From: Oscillospiraceae bacterium
GTDB taxonomy: Bacteria; Bacillota_A; Clostridia; Oscillospirales; Oscillospiraceae
Length of the DNA stretch: 11,457 bases
Assembly (NCBI GenBank): GCA_017411665.1
Contig: JAFQPT010000018.1
Coordinates: 1-11,457, forward strand
Reading direction: 5' to 3'
How positions within the stretch are numbered: position 1 is the first letter of the stretch; each line of letters begins with the position of its first letter. Shown piece by piece: positions 5,347 through 11,415 of the stretch. A model generated the notes under the pieces. That model saw only the letters and a list, made by a program, of their open reading frames with translations. It was not told where the DNA came from and made no database searches. A program made the translations under genes and the position numbers.

Positions 5347-6981
5347 GAAAAACTTTGCATTTTGTGTTCTAAATTTCATAAAAGGCTCACGCCTTTTTTT
5401 GTAGAAAATCAACAGAGTTTTATGATACTGATCAAATGCAATAAAAACAAACTCCCGAACGCTTTTGCATTCGGGAGTTTCTGGTGAAGCAACGTTGTGC
5501 ACAGGCGAACTCAAACACAAAGAATTTGTCGGCTCTTCAAATGTTCTTTCGATGTCCTCAAGAGGGATATTTTCAATACTCAACCGCTTTTTACTTGCAT
5601 TTATGATAATCGTAAAATGGTCGTCATACAAATAAATTGAATGGACAAAAATATTAATCAATGCTTTTTTCTTATTCACGTCATCAAATGTCATTTCACA
5701 AACATAATCCAGAAACGCAAGAATCTGTGCTTCGGATAAGTTTATGCGCTTGTTATTCTCAATCGCGAGCTGCGCTTCCAGTTCCGCCTTTTCTGCCTGC
5801 CGCTTATTCAAGCGTTCCGTCACCATCTGTGGCGACTGTCCCTGTTCCAATGCAATCCACAGATTTTCAATCGCTGTTTCTACCTCACGAATCGCCTTCT
5901 TCAATTGCTTGATGGTTTGGTTATCGGGATCTTTTCCGCACTCCTCCGCAATTTGCTTTGCAATAAACCGAATCTTTTCATCGGTCAGCATTTTTAAGCA
6001 TTCTTCCACGACACGATTTTCAATATAAGCCTTGTTTACAGGTTTCTTGTCACACTGCTTTTTTCTCGAGTTTTTACAATGATAATAGTGGTACTGCCGT
6101 CCCGTCTTACTGGTACCGCAGTACCCAACCATCATTTCTTTACAATGTCCGCAAAATAGTTTTGTCGTAAGCAAGTACTCCCCCTCCCCTTGTTTATGTG
6201 TTCTGGCAGCTTTGCTTTTCTTCAATTTATCCTGTACACGATAAAACAATTCATCGTCCATAATACGCGGCATTCCTCCCGGAGTTTCAACCCCGTTATA
6301 CACATACACCCCTATGTATCGCTTGTTGCTTAACATTTTCGATAGACTGTTATAAGTAAAGTCCTTCCCCAGCGCAGTCTTAATCCCTCTGCGCCGCAAA
6401 TCCTTAACAATCTGCTGTTTGTTTTCTCCTGCAGCATAGCGCTCATAAATCTCTCGTACAACACGAGCTTCATCCTCATCTACATAAAATGTACGGTCAG
6501 GTCTGACTTTAAATCCCAAGCCGGGATTACTGCCATTGGACAAACATTTTTGAGCATTGATTTGCATACCGCGATGAACCTTCTGGGAAAGCTCGGCAGA
6601 GTAATACTCTGCCATACTTTCCAGAACCCCTTCTATCAAAATACCGGATGCATCATTTGTAATGTTTTCCTTAGCAGATAGTACGCGGACACCGTTTTTC
6701 TTGAGCTTCGCTTTATAGATTGCACTGTCATAGCGATTACGCGCAAATCTGTCTAACTGATACACAAGAATCCCCTCAAAGGTGTGCTTATCACTATCAG
6801 CAATCATGCGCTGGAAATCAGCACGGTTGTCAAATTTCCCGCTTTGCGCACGGTCGATATACTCCCCTACCACTGTGTAATGGTTGGCTTCCGCATATTC
6901 GTAACATACCTTTAGCTGCCCTTCAATGGATTGCTCGGTTTGATTTTGACTGGAAAATCTGGCGTAAATTACAACATTCAT
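5320..6981 (-). CDS. Large serine recombinase (integrase of the mobile element)
   Basis: 553 residues from ATG 6981, chosen because AGGAGG (6993-6988) ends 6 nt before it. TTG 6996 and ATG 6987 overlap or abut that site. Resolvase domain at 1-140: YARFSS with catalytic Ser10 and Arg8, then VYQLDRFARNRYD at 73-85. A recombinase domain follows (GLGFKV near 154, RYIGVYVYNG near 221), then a zinc ribbon with Cys277, Cys280, Cys302 and Cys310, and a coiled coil around 355-412. These enzymes cut and rejoin attachment sites to integrate or excise elements through a Ser-DNA intermediate. The family-like part ends near residue 480-490. Residues 501-553 are a basic, low-complexity tail translated from a tRNA-type terminator and tRNA-Glu upstream DNA, so the native C-terminus in the excised circle probably differs. 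It is the last gene of the mobilization operon. Confidence 0.93.
   Translation of the reverse strand: MNVVIYARFSSQNQTEQSIEGQLKVCYEYAEANHYTVVGEYIDRAQSGKFDNRADFQRMIADSDKHTFEGILVYQLDRFARNRYDSAIYKAKLKKNGVRVLSAKENITNDASGILIEGVLESMAEYYSAELSQKVHRGMQINAQKCLSNGSNPGLGFKVRPDRTFYVDEDEARVVREIYERYAAGENKQQIVKDLRRRGIKTALGKDFTYNSLSKMLSNKRYIGVYVYNGVETPGGMPRIMDDELFYRVQDKLKKSKAARTHKQGEGEYLLTTKLFCGHCKEMMVGYCGTSKTGRQYHYYHCKNSRKKQCDKKPVNKAYIENRVVEECLKMLTDEKIRFIAKQIAEECGKDPDNQTIKQLKKAIREVETAIENLWIALEQGQSPQMVTERLNKRQAEKAELEAQLAIENNKRINLSEAQILAFLDYVCEMTFDDVNKKKALINIFVHSIYLYDDHFTIIINASKKRLSIENIPLEDIERTFEEPTNSLCLSSPVHNVASPETPECKSVREFVFIAFDQYHKTLLIFYKKRREPFMKFRTQNAKFFLLFRVNML
5441..5480 (-). terminator. tRNA-type intrinsic terminator inside the recombinase frame
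   Basis: On -, AAACTCCCGAA (5480-5470) pairs with TTCGGGAGTTT (5459-5449), an 11-bp stem, followed by GTTTTTAT. Stem and loop differ from the tRNA-Glu terminator at 5188-5226 at very few positions, and both begin just after a CACCA. It is translated within the recombinase tail (about residues 501-512). It probably served a tRNA gene that the element interrupted or displaced. Confidence 0.75.
5448..5487. repeat. Near-copy of the tRNA-Glu 3' end and terminator
   Basis: This stretch and 5195-5234 share the block CCCGAACGCTTT, then GCATTCGGGA, then TGGTGA on the + strand in the same order and spacing, with one base difference in the loop, one compensated pair in the stem and one indel. TGGTGA at 5482-5487 corresponds to the complement of TCACCA at the tRNA-Glu 3' end. 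It looks like the end of a second, related tRNA transcription unit. Confidence 0.8.
5480..5510. other. Candidate left attachment site of the mobile element
   Basis: The change from recombinase-family coding to chromosomal-looking sequence falls here. The + strand reads TGGTGA (tRNA 3'-end-like), then GAAGCAACGTTG overlapping TGTGCACA, two small palindromes of the kind found in serine-recombinase sites. The exact core cannot be fixed without the other element end or an empty site. Placing it at a tRNA 3' end is inference from the terminator copy next to it. Confidence 0.45.
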
Positions 6982-6987
6982 AGCCAT

Positions 6988-6993
6988 CCTCCT
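6988..6993 (-). promoter_or_regulatory. Shine-Dalgarno site that fixes the recombinase start
   Basis: On -, a full AGGAGG. It leaves 6 nt to ATG 6981 but none to ATG 6987, and it lies within the codons after TTG 6996, so ATG 6981 is preferred. It begins 5 nt after the upstream small gene's stop. Confidence 0.8.
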
Positions 6994-6997
6994 CAAA

Positions 6998-7228
6998 TTA
7001 TTTCCTTACGGAAATTGTATCAGCCAAAGGGTTTACAGTCGAATGTGCGAGCGCAGATGCCGTCAAATCTGTGTTATATTCGGGATGCCTTTCCAGCCAT
7101 CGACTGTAATACTCTCTTCCCTTTTCACTTCGGTAAAAGGCACGAATTTCCGGAACCATTGACTTGGCAAAGGAAATCAACAGTTCTTCAGGCAATTCAA
7201 TATTTCTGTAATCAATCTTTTCCGCCAT
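6998..7228 (-). CDS. Small protein of unknown function in the mobilization operon
   Basis: 76 residues from ATG 7228, with GAGGG (7239-7235) overlapping the stop of the ParB-like gene. I do not recognise a named family with certainty. The centre (residues 12-50) reads as helical and charged: ELPEELLISFAKSM, then PEIRAFYRSEKGREYYSRW, a style of short sequence I associate with small genes near recombinases in Firmicutes elements. There is no signal peptide, membrane segment or cysteine motif. It lies 9 nt after the ParB-like gene and 16 nt before the recombinase, so it is very likely co-transcribed with both. Position next to the recombinase makes an accessory role such as directionality factor possible, but nothing in the sequence proves it. 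Confidence 0.75.
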   Translation of the reverse strand: MAEKIDYRNIELPEELLISFAKSMVPEIRAFYRSEKGREYYSRWLERHPEYNTDLTASALAHSTVNPLADTISVRK

Positions 7229-7237
7229 GCTCTGCCC

Positions 7238-8089
7238 TCATCGATCTCGCTCTTTTTTGCGTACCAGATACTTGTGATAGTGCTCACAGGCTTTGACCAC
7301 AAAATCCTCTAATTGCTTATCGGTTGCTTGAGGTACATACTTTCTGATTCTATCTACCGGAACTTTCAACGTTTCTCTTTGGTTCGGTTTCATTTCGGAC
7401 AGGATTTCAGTAATTGTATTATCGTTTAATTCTCCCATTTGACTTAGCTTCTTCAGCTTGCATGCCTGTGAAAGAGAGGGCGTACAGTCATTTCGCTGAA
7501 ACTGTTCAAAAACGGTACGCTGCTCATGCTCATTCAAATAAGAAAGTTCCACAGCGGGAGTAAAAGCTATGCGTCCGCTGTCTATCAGTTCCAACAATTC
7601 GGGGATGAGATGGGTCAGACGGATATATCTGCGAATTTGTCTGCCGCATTCTGTTGGACTAATCATGTCTGCACTTTCCAACTTCCGGACAACTTGTCCT
7701 AAAGTTAAATCATTCCGTTCGCCCTGACGGCTGATGGCGTCCAGTTTCAGCTTGTAGGCGTATGCTTTTTCGCTTGGCAGCAGGTGTTCCCGATGAAGAT
7801 TGCTGTCTACCAACTGGATGGCAGCGGTATCGCGGTCAATGAAATAGATAAAGGCAGGGACTTCGGAAAGCCCTGCCTTTTCTGCTGCGTATAGTCTTCT
7901 GTGGCCCGAAATGACTTCGTATCCTCCATCTGTGTTTTCCAATGGACGGACGATCAAGGGAGACAGAATTCCTTGAGTTTGAATACTCTCGGTCAAGTCG
8001 TTCATTTCTTCGTTGTCAGTGACTTTATAAGGGTGTTCGGCAAACGGGTGCAGCTTGCCGAGAGGGATGTTTGTAATCTTATCTTTCAT
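7238..8089 (-). CDS. ParB/Spo0J-family partition-like protein
   Basis: 283 residues from ATG 8089, chosen because AGGAA lies 8-12 nt upstream and the protein then starts with the family's usual short lead into IPLGKLHPF. The longer open frame (to 8176) lies inside the relaxase. ParB N-domain: SIQTQGILSPLIVRPL at 35-50, GGYEVISGHRRLYAAEKAG at 55-73 with the GHRR box that binds nucleotide (CTP in studied ParBs), then NLHREHLLPSEKAYAY at 97-112. A central helix-turn-helix-like part (about 130-200) and a charged C-terminus follow. ParB proteins bind DNA at parS-like sites for segregation or regulation. No ParA is visible, so stabilisation by partition alone is uncertain, and it may instead act on the element's DNA or transfer. 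It overlaps the relaxase end by 11 nt. Confidence 0.9.
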   Translation of the reverse strand: MKDKITNIPLGKLHPFAEHPYKVTDNEEMNDLTESIQTQGILSPLIVRPLENTDGGYEVISGHRRLYAAEKAGLSEVPAFIYFIDRDTAAIQLVDSNLHREHLLPSEKAYAYKLKLDAISRQGERNDLTLGQVVRKLESADMISPTECGRQIRRYIRLTHLIPELLELIDSGRIAFTPAVELSYLNEHEQRTVFEQFQRNDCTPSLSQACKLKKLSQMGELNDNTITEILSEMKPNQRETLKVPVDRIRKYVPQATDKQLEDFVVKACEHYHKYLVRKKERDR

Positions 8090-9458
8090 ATCTGTTGTTC
8101 CTTTCTTTGATGCGAACGGCTTCTTCCATTTGCCGTTCCGTTTCCAGTAGCTCCTGTAGTTTCGGAGTGTTTTCAATGATTTTCTCTGCAGTCTTCTTTC
8201 TCTCCCGCAGCGGCTTCATTTGTGCTGACAAGGCTTTGCACGCCTGCTTCAGTTCGGATTTTTCTTCCGGTGTTTTTACCCGTCGCAGCCGATTGCGGAG
8301 CTGCTGACGCTGTGCTTCCAGTGACTTAATTTGTTGTTCGGTATCGGAGATAAACGAAACAAGCTCCTCTCCCGAATGAATATCATTCTCGGAGAGAAGC
8401 CTGTATTGCTTCGCGTATTGTTCCATTTTTGCTACCTCCTGCCGCATAGCGGGAGACAGCGGCTTTTGTCGTTTTTGCTGTTCGGGAGTTCCTGTAGCCC
8501 AGCGGAGCAACGCAATGATCAAAGCAAATGTCAGTTGGATGCTGTCCATCCGCATGGCTTTGCGGTATTCCCGTTCAAACTCCATCAGTGGGGTATATCT
8601 CGGCTTTTCCAATGGTGCACCAATCTTTCTGCGGAACGCATCGTCATCGAGCATATTGAAACGCATACGGTCATTGAGCACTTCGTTGGTATATCCGATG
8701 CTGCTGAGTCTGATTGCCCTTTGCCATCCGGGAGCAATAACCGAAATGTGCTTGTATTGCTCTCCCGAGCGAATAATGCGATAGCCCTGTGCTTTCATGC
8801 GGGCTTCAAATTCTCTTGGGTTACCGGACAGGCTAAGACAGTGTTCCACATCCTGTTTCAGAATATCTCTGCGGGACATTCCGCCACTCTTTTGAATCCA
8901 GTATTCCTTTTTTGTTCTTCCGTAAAACGAGGAGTCCTTGAGAATTCCTTTCCCATGTTCCAGACATACTTCATCGGAGATTTCGCGCAGTCGAATGTGA
9001 TCGTGGATATGATTTTCAAACTTCCGTCCCGTTTTGAAGGACACGGAATTGATTACCATATGATTATGTACATTGTCAGTGTTCAGATGTGTAGTCACAA
9101 CGATTTGATATTTATCGCCCCACATTCGCTTTGCGGTTTCGATGCCGATGCGATGCGCCTCTTCGGGGGTAACTTCATCTGCGGTGAAGCTCTGGTACCC
9201 ATGATAAGCCACATTGCCGCCCATCTTTCCGTATTGCCGTTTAGTGGTCATCATGTGCTCGTAGGCTCGTTTTGTCGGACAGTTGATTCCCGATACATAC
9301 ATTCTTCTGTCGGTTTTACTATCGTTCTTCACATAACGCAATGCGCGGAACAGGTCTTCATCCAAATACTTTCGGTTTGTGGTCTTATCAGGATTTTCCG
9401 CATAGTCAATGACTTTTTTCAGTGAACCCTTTACAGGCCAGAATCCGGTGGTTGCCAT
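8079..9458 (-). CDS. MOBP-type relaxase (mobilization nuclease)
   Basis: 459 residues from ATG 9458, with GAGGTG 8 nt upstream. Relaxases nick the transfer origin and stay attached to the 5' end through a tyrosine, leading single-stranded DNA into a recipient. Visible: VIDYAENPDKT at 16-26 with Tyr19 as the likely nucleophile, AYHGYQSF at 84-91, and the metal-binding triad HLNTDNVHNHMVIN at 124-137 (His124, His131, His133). A hydrophobic patch lies near 309-319, and residues 335-459 are strongly charged and predicted coiled coil. Its start overlaps the MobC-like gene by 28 nt, and its end overlaps the ParB-like gene by 11 nt, indicating one translationally coupled operon. No coupling protein or secretion genes are seen, so transfer would need a helper element. 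Confidence 0.93.
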   Translation of the reverse strand: MATTGFWPVKGSLKKVIDYAENPDKTTNRKYLDEDLFRALRYVKNDSKTDRRMYVSGINCPTKRAYEHMMTTKRQYGKMGGNVAYHGYQSFTADEVTPEEAHRIGIETAKRMWGDKYQIVVTTHLNTDNVHNHMVINSVSFKTGRKFENHIHDHIRLREISDEVCLEHGKGILKDSSFYGRTKKEYWIQKSGGMSRRDILKQDVEHCLSLSGNPREFEARMKAQGYRIIRSGEQYKHISVIAPGWQRAIRLSSIGYTNEVLNDRMRFNMLDDDAFRRKIGAPLEKPRYTPLMEFEREYRKAMRMDSIQLTFALIIALLRWATGTPEQQKRQKPLSPAMRQEVAKMEQYAKQYRLLSENDIHSGEELVSFISDTEQQIKSLEAQRQQLRNRLRRVKTPEEKSELKQACKALSAQMKPLRERKKTAEKIIENTPKLQELLETERQMEEAVRIKERNNRYER

Positions 9459-9790
9459 GAGTCGAGCACCTCATCTATGATTTCGCTTCTGTTTTGTTTT
9501 ACAGGCTTCAGTAGCGTGGTATGGATTTCATCAATGAGATCCAGCAGCAGTTCCTCCGCGTTGGGTGAAATCTCATCCGACAACTCATTACATAGGTCAC
9601 ACAACTGACTGTAAAAGTCATAAAAGATTTCAGACGGGATCGCAGTAGGGTTATATCCGATTGCCCGTTTGCGAATGTATTCTGCGGTGGACAGTGTGCA
9701 GGCTTTGGCGAGGCTTTCAATTCGTTTCTTTTCCTGTGTCGTGACTCGAACATAGATTCGTTCGGTTCGTTCTTTCTTATTACGGTTCAT
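9431..9790 (-). CDS. MobC-like relaxosome accessory protein (ribbon-helix-helix)
   Basis: 119 residues from ATG 9790, with AGAAGGTG 5-6 nt upstream. Residues 9-44 fit a ribbon-helix-helix DNA-binding fold: a basic strand (RIYVRVT), then two helices (QEKKRIESLAKAC and STAEYIRKRAIG), as in MobC-type proteins that help relaxases open the transfer origin. The C-terminal part is acidic and helical (residues 55-112), suitable for dimerisation or relaxase contact. It is the first gene of the operon that continues with the relaxase. There is no clear promoter in the 87 nt between it and the NTase gene, where the terminator of the toxin-antitoxin unit lies, so transcription may come from leakage through that terminator or an unrecognised promoter. 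Confidence 0.83.
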   Translation of the reverse strand: MNRNKKERTERIYVRVTTQEKKRIESLAKACTLSTAEYIRKRAIGYNPTAIPSEIFYDFYSQLCDLCNELSDEISPNAEELLLDLIDEIHTTLLKPVKQNRSEIIDEVLDSWQPPDSGL

Positions 9791-9820
9791 ATTTCACCTT
9801 CTTCATTTGTTTTTGGGCGC

Positions 9821-9852
9821 AAAAAAGCCGATGAGTAATTTTCCCATCGGCT
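9821..9852 (-). terminator. Intrinsic terminator after the toxin-antitoxin operon
   Basis: On -, AGCCGATG (9852-9845) pairs with CATCGGCT (9833-9826) followed by TTTTTG. It lies 25 nt after the NTase stop and separates the toxin-antitoxin unit from the mobilization operon. Confidence 0.88.
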
Positions 9853-9877
9853 GATTGCAGTTATTTTGCTTTTTTAT

Positions 9878-10612
9878 TTAACGTTCAAGCTCCCGTTTCT
9901 TTTCTCTGGGGAGAACATCTTTGATAAATATTTTTACGCTTTTATAGATTTCCTCAAAAGGTGGTTTCTCCACATCCCCTGCAAAACGGAACTTTTCATA
10001 AGCATGCTCTAAATCCTTGGCTTTATGAAGAAAGCCATCAAAGTTATCCAATTCTCGTTCACTGTTTTTTAGTGTACGGCGGACATCAGCAGCATTAAAT
10101 TCAAAGACTTTTGAGATATAATAGAGATCAACAACGTCCTTTATTCTTCGGAATACCTTATCGGTAGAGATTGCAGAAAGCTTATCGGCTATGATTTGAA
10201 CAGGAGCAGCACCACAAAAACGGATACCATCTATTTCATAGATTTTTGTTGCAGGAGCAGGTCTATTCACATCTACATCCATTGTAAAAAGAGGTTCCTC
10301 TGAGGAGCGATCAATCAATTCAAAACCGGCAGAGCGTTTTTCTCCGTGCGCTCTATACAGATGAACTTCCAAATTTACGCCACTTTTGTCGATAGCATTT
10401 TGCAGAGATTCTACCATCTGTTCAGATGTTGGCTCAACATCCGAGTTCCAGTTACCATCAATATCTACCGTATGACGGGTTTCCTCAGCGTATCCTGCTT
10501 CAAGCAAACAAGCCTTCAAAACCATTGAACCTTTAAAGCTGATGGGAATCCCGCTATCATAGATGGCTTTCATCACACCATACATTATTTTTTCCAGTGC
10601 TGATAAATTCAT
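9878..10612 (-). CDS. AbiEii-like nucleotidyltransferase (probable toxin)
   Basis: 244 residues from ATG 10612, chosen because GAGG (10624-10621) is 8 nt upstream; GTG 10621 overlaps that site. Motifs of the AbiEii/AbiGii nucleotidyltransferase family: KGSMVLKA at 27-34, RHTVDID at 46-52 with the catalytic Asp pair, MDVDVN at 111-116, QIIADKL at 139-145, and RRIKDVVDLY at 155-164. Studied relatives act as type IV toxins or abortive infection effectors, and the MenT branch adds nucleotides to tRNA. The C-terminus is helical and charged. It follows the XRE regulator by 10 nt, with its ribosome binding site overlapping that gene's stop, so the two are coupled. Antiphage or maintenance activity is inferred from the family; the target is unknown. 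Confidence 0.87.
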   Translation of the reverse strand: MNLSALEKIMYGVMKAIYDSGIPISFKGSMVLKACLLEAGYAEETRHTVDIDGNWNSDVEPTSEQMVESLQNAIDKSGVNLEVHLYRAHGEKRSAGFELIDRSSEEPLFTMDVDVNRPAPATKIYEIDGIRFCGAAPVQIIADKLSAISTDKVFRRIKDVVDLYYISKVFEFNAADVRRTLKNSERELDNFDGFLHKAKDLEHAYEKFRFAGDVEKPPFEEIYKSVKIFIKDVLPREKKRELER

Positions 10613-10620
10613 GTTTATCA

Positions 10621-10624
10621 CCTC
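10621..10624 (-). promoter_or_regulatory. Shine-Dalgarno site of the NTase gene overlapping the regulator stop
   Basis: GAGG on - shares bases with the TGA stop (10625-10623) of the regulator, so ribosomes finishing the regulator can reinitiate on the toxin. It supports ATG 10612 as the start. Confidence 0.7.
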
Positions 10625-11273
10625 AATTCCCGTAATATTCTATCGCATCATTTGCCAATCTTTCGAATCTGTCTTGATATTCCGGTGCAACAAAGATTCC
10701 TTCAAAGCTATCGCCGTTTGAATAATAATATCTGCTTACCGCCTCGGTTATGCCTTGCATATCCAAAATAGACTCATTCGCAAAAGCGTCATACACTGTT
10801 CTGTTGAAATCTGTGTATCGCAGTCCATTTCTGCTCTTTACGTGATGAGCGCTGATATGATTACCAAGCACAACAACACCGTTATACTGCGTTACAGAGT
10901 CATCACCGTAAACCCACACAATATATTCTTCATTGCGTCCACCGAAGCTGCCATGACACATAAGAGCTTCGTCCAATGCGAATACAACGGTTTCACCAAG
11001 ACACTCACGAACTGCTCTTAACCAAGAAAGGGCACCTACATATTCGCTTCGCTTTGGAAGGTCACGCTTTTGCGGATCATACTTAGGGAGTGTTACCGTC
11101 TTTCGGTTGATCAGGTCTTCTCTTATGCGTTGTTCCAATAAATTAATAATGTATTCAGGCGGCGTTCTCTTTCCAGTCTCCCAATTCTGAACGGTACGGA
11201 AAGGGATATTGTATCTGGCAGCAAATTCGCTTTGCGTATCCCCGAGCTGTATTCTCATTTCTCGAATATTCAT
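10623..11273 (-). CDS. XRE-family regulator, probable antitoxin of the AbiEii-like toxin
   Basis: 216 residues from ATG 11273, with GAGGTG about 6 nt upstream. A GTG at 11300 would also be open but lies inside the promoter and operator. Residues 3-55 are an XRE helix-turn-helix (MRIQLGDTQSEFAARYNIPFRTVQNWETG, recognition helix around 24-34). Residues 75-216 are a separate domain with aromatic clusters (GSFGGRNEEYIVWVYGDDS near 108-126, LRYTDFNRTVYDAF near 151-164) that I cannot assign with certainty. Its TDFNRTVYDAF segment loosely resembles the RTxxD-type stretch in AbiEi antitoxins. Position directly upstream of an AbiEii-like gene and an operator in its own promoter fit an autoregulating type IV antitoxin. 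AbiEi proteins normally carry a winged helix rather than an XRE domain, so this may be a variant architecture. Confidence 0.85.
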   Translation of the reverse strand: MNIREMRIQLGDTQSEFAARYNIPFRTVQNWETGKRTPPEYIINLLEQRIREDLINRKTVTLPKYDPQKRDLPKRSEYVGALSWLRAVRECLGETVVFALDEALMCHGSFGGRNEEYIVWVYGDDSVTQYNGVVVLGNHISAHHVKSRNGLRYTDFNRTVYDAFANESILDMQGITEAVSRYYYSNGDSFEGIFVAPEYQDRFERLANDAIEYYGN

Positions 11274-11291
11274 AATATTCACCTCAATAAC

Positions 11292-11320
11292 ATTATGCAC
11301 CCAATGGGTGCATTAGTCAA
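11292..11320 (-). promoter_or_regulatory. Promoter of the toxin-antitoxin operon
   Basis: On -, TTGACT (11320-11315) and CATAAT (11297-11292) are separated by exactly 17 nt, each one base from consensus. The transcript would begin about 13 nt before the regulator's ATG. Confidence 0.82.
11296..11312. promoter_or_regulatory. Operator palindrome inside the toxin-antitoxin promoter
   Basis: TGCACCCAATGGGTGCA is a perfect 17-bp palindrome around a central base. It fills the spacer and touches the -10 hexamer, so a bound dimer would block RNA polymerase. The obvious ligand is the XRE regulator encoded immediately downstream. Confidence 0.8.
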
Positions 11321-11347
11321 CAAATTTTCCAAAATGTTATTGGATGT

Positions 11348-11415
11348 TTGTTTTCTAAACAACGGGGTATTAGGGGCAGTGCCCCTAAAGAATCGGAACT
11401 TGCCGTACAAGTTCC
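11348..11415. repeat. Cluster of three inverted repeats at the right edge
   Basis: TTGTTT/AAACAA (11348-11362), TTAGGGGC/GCCCCTAA (11370-11388, 3-nt loop) and GGAACTTG/CAAGTTCC (11395-11415, 5-nt loop) follow each other. None has a T-run typical of a terminator. The 145 nt right of the promoter hold no gene I can support. Possible roles are a transfer origin, a single-strand fold or a regulatory leader of something beyond the edge. Confidence 0.6.

Noticed and set aside
5380..5400. Short hairpin AAAAGGC/GCC followed by a T-run, terminator-like on +
   Set aside because: No gene on + lies upstream of it to terminate. The stem has only three GC pairs, with the rest A-T from the runs. It may be a remnant of intergenic DNA but is not supported as functional.
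8331..9425. A 364-codon open frame on + opposite the relaxase
   Set aside because: It is the antisense shadow of the relaxase gene, whose motifs and overlaps with its neighbours are clear. The shadow has no family features.
11370..11388. GC-rich hairpin considered as an intrinsic terminator
   Set aside because: Neither strand has a following T-run, and no gene ends beside it within the window. It is listed only as part of the inverted repeat cluster.
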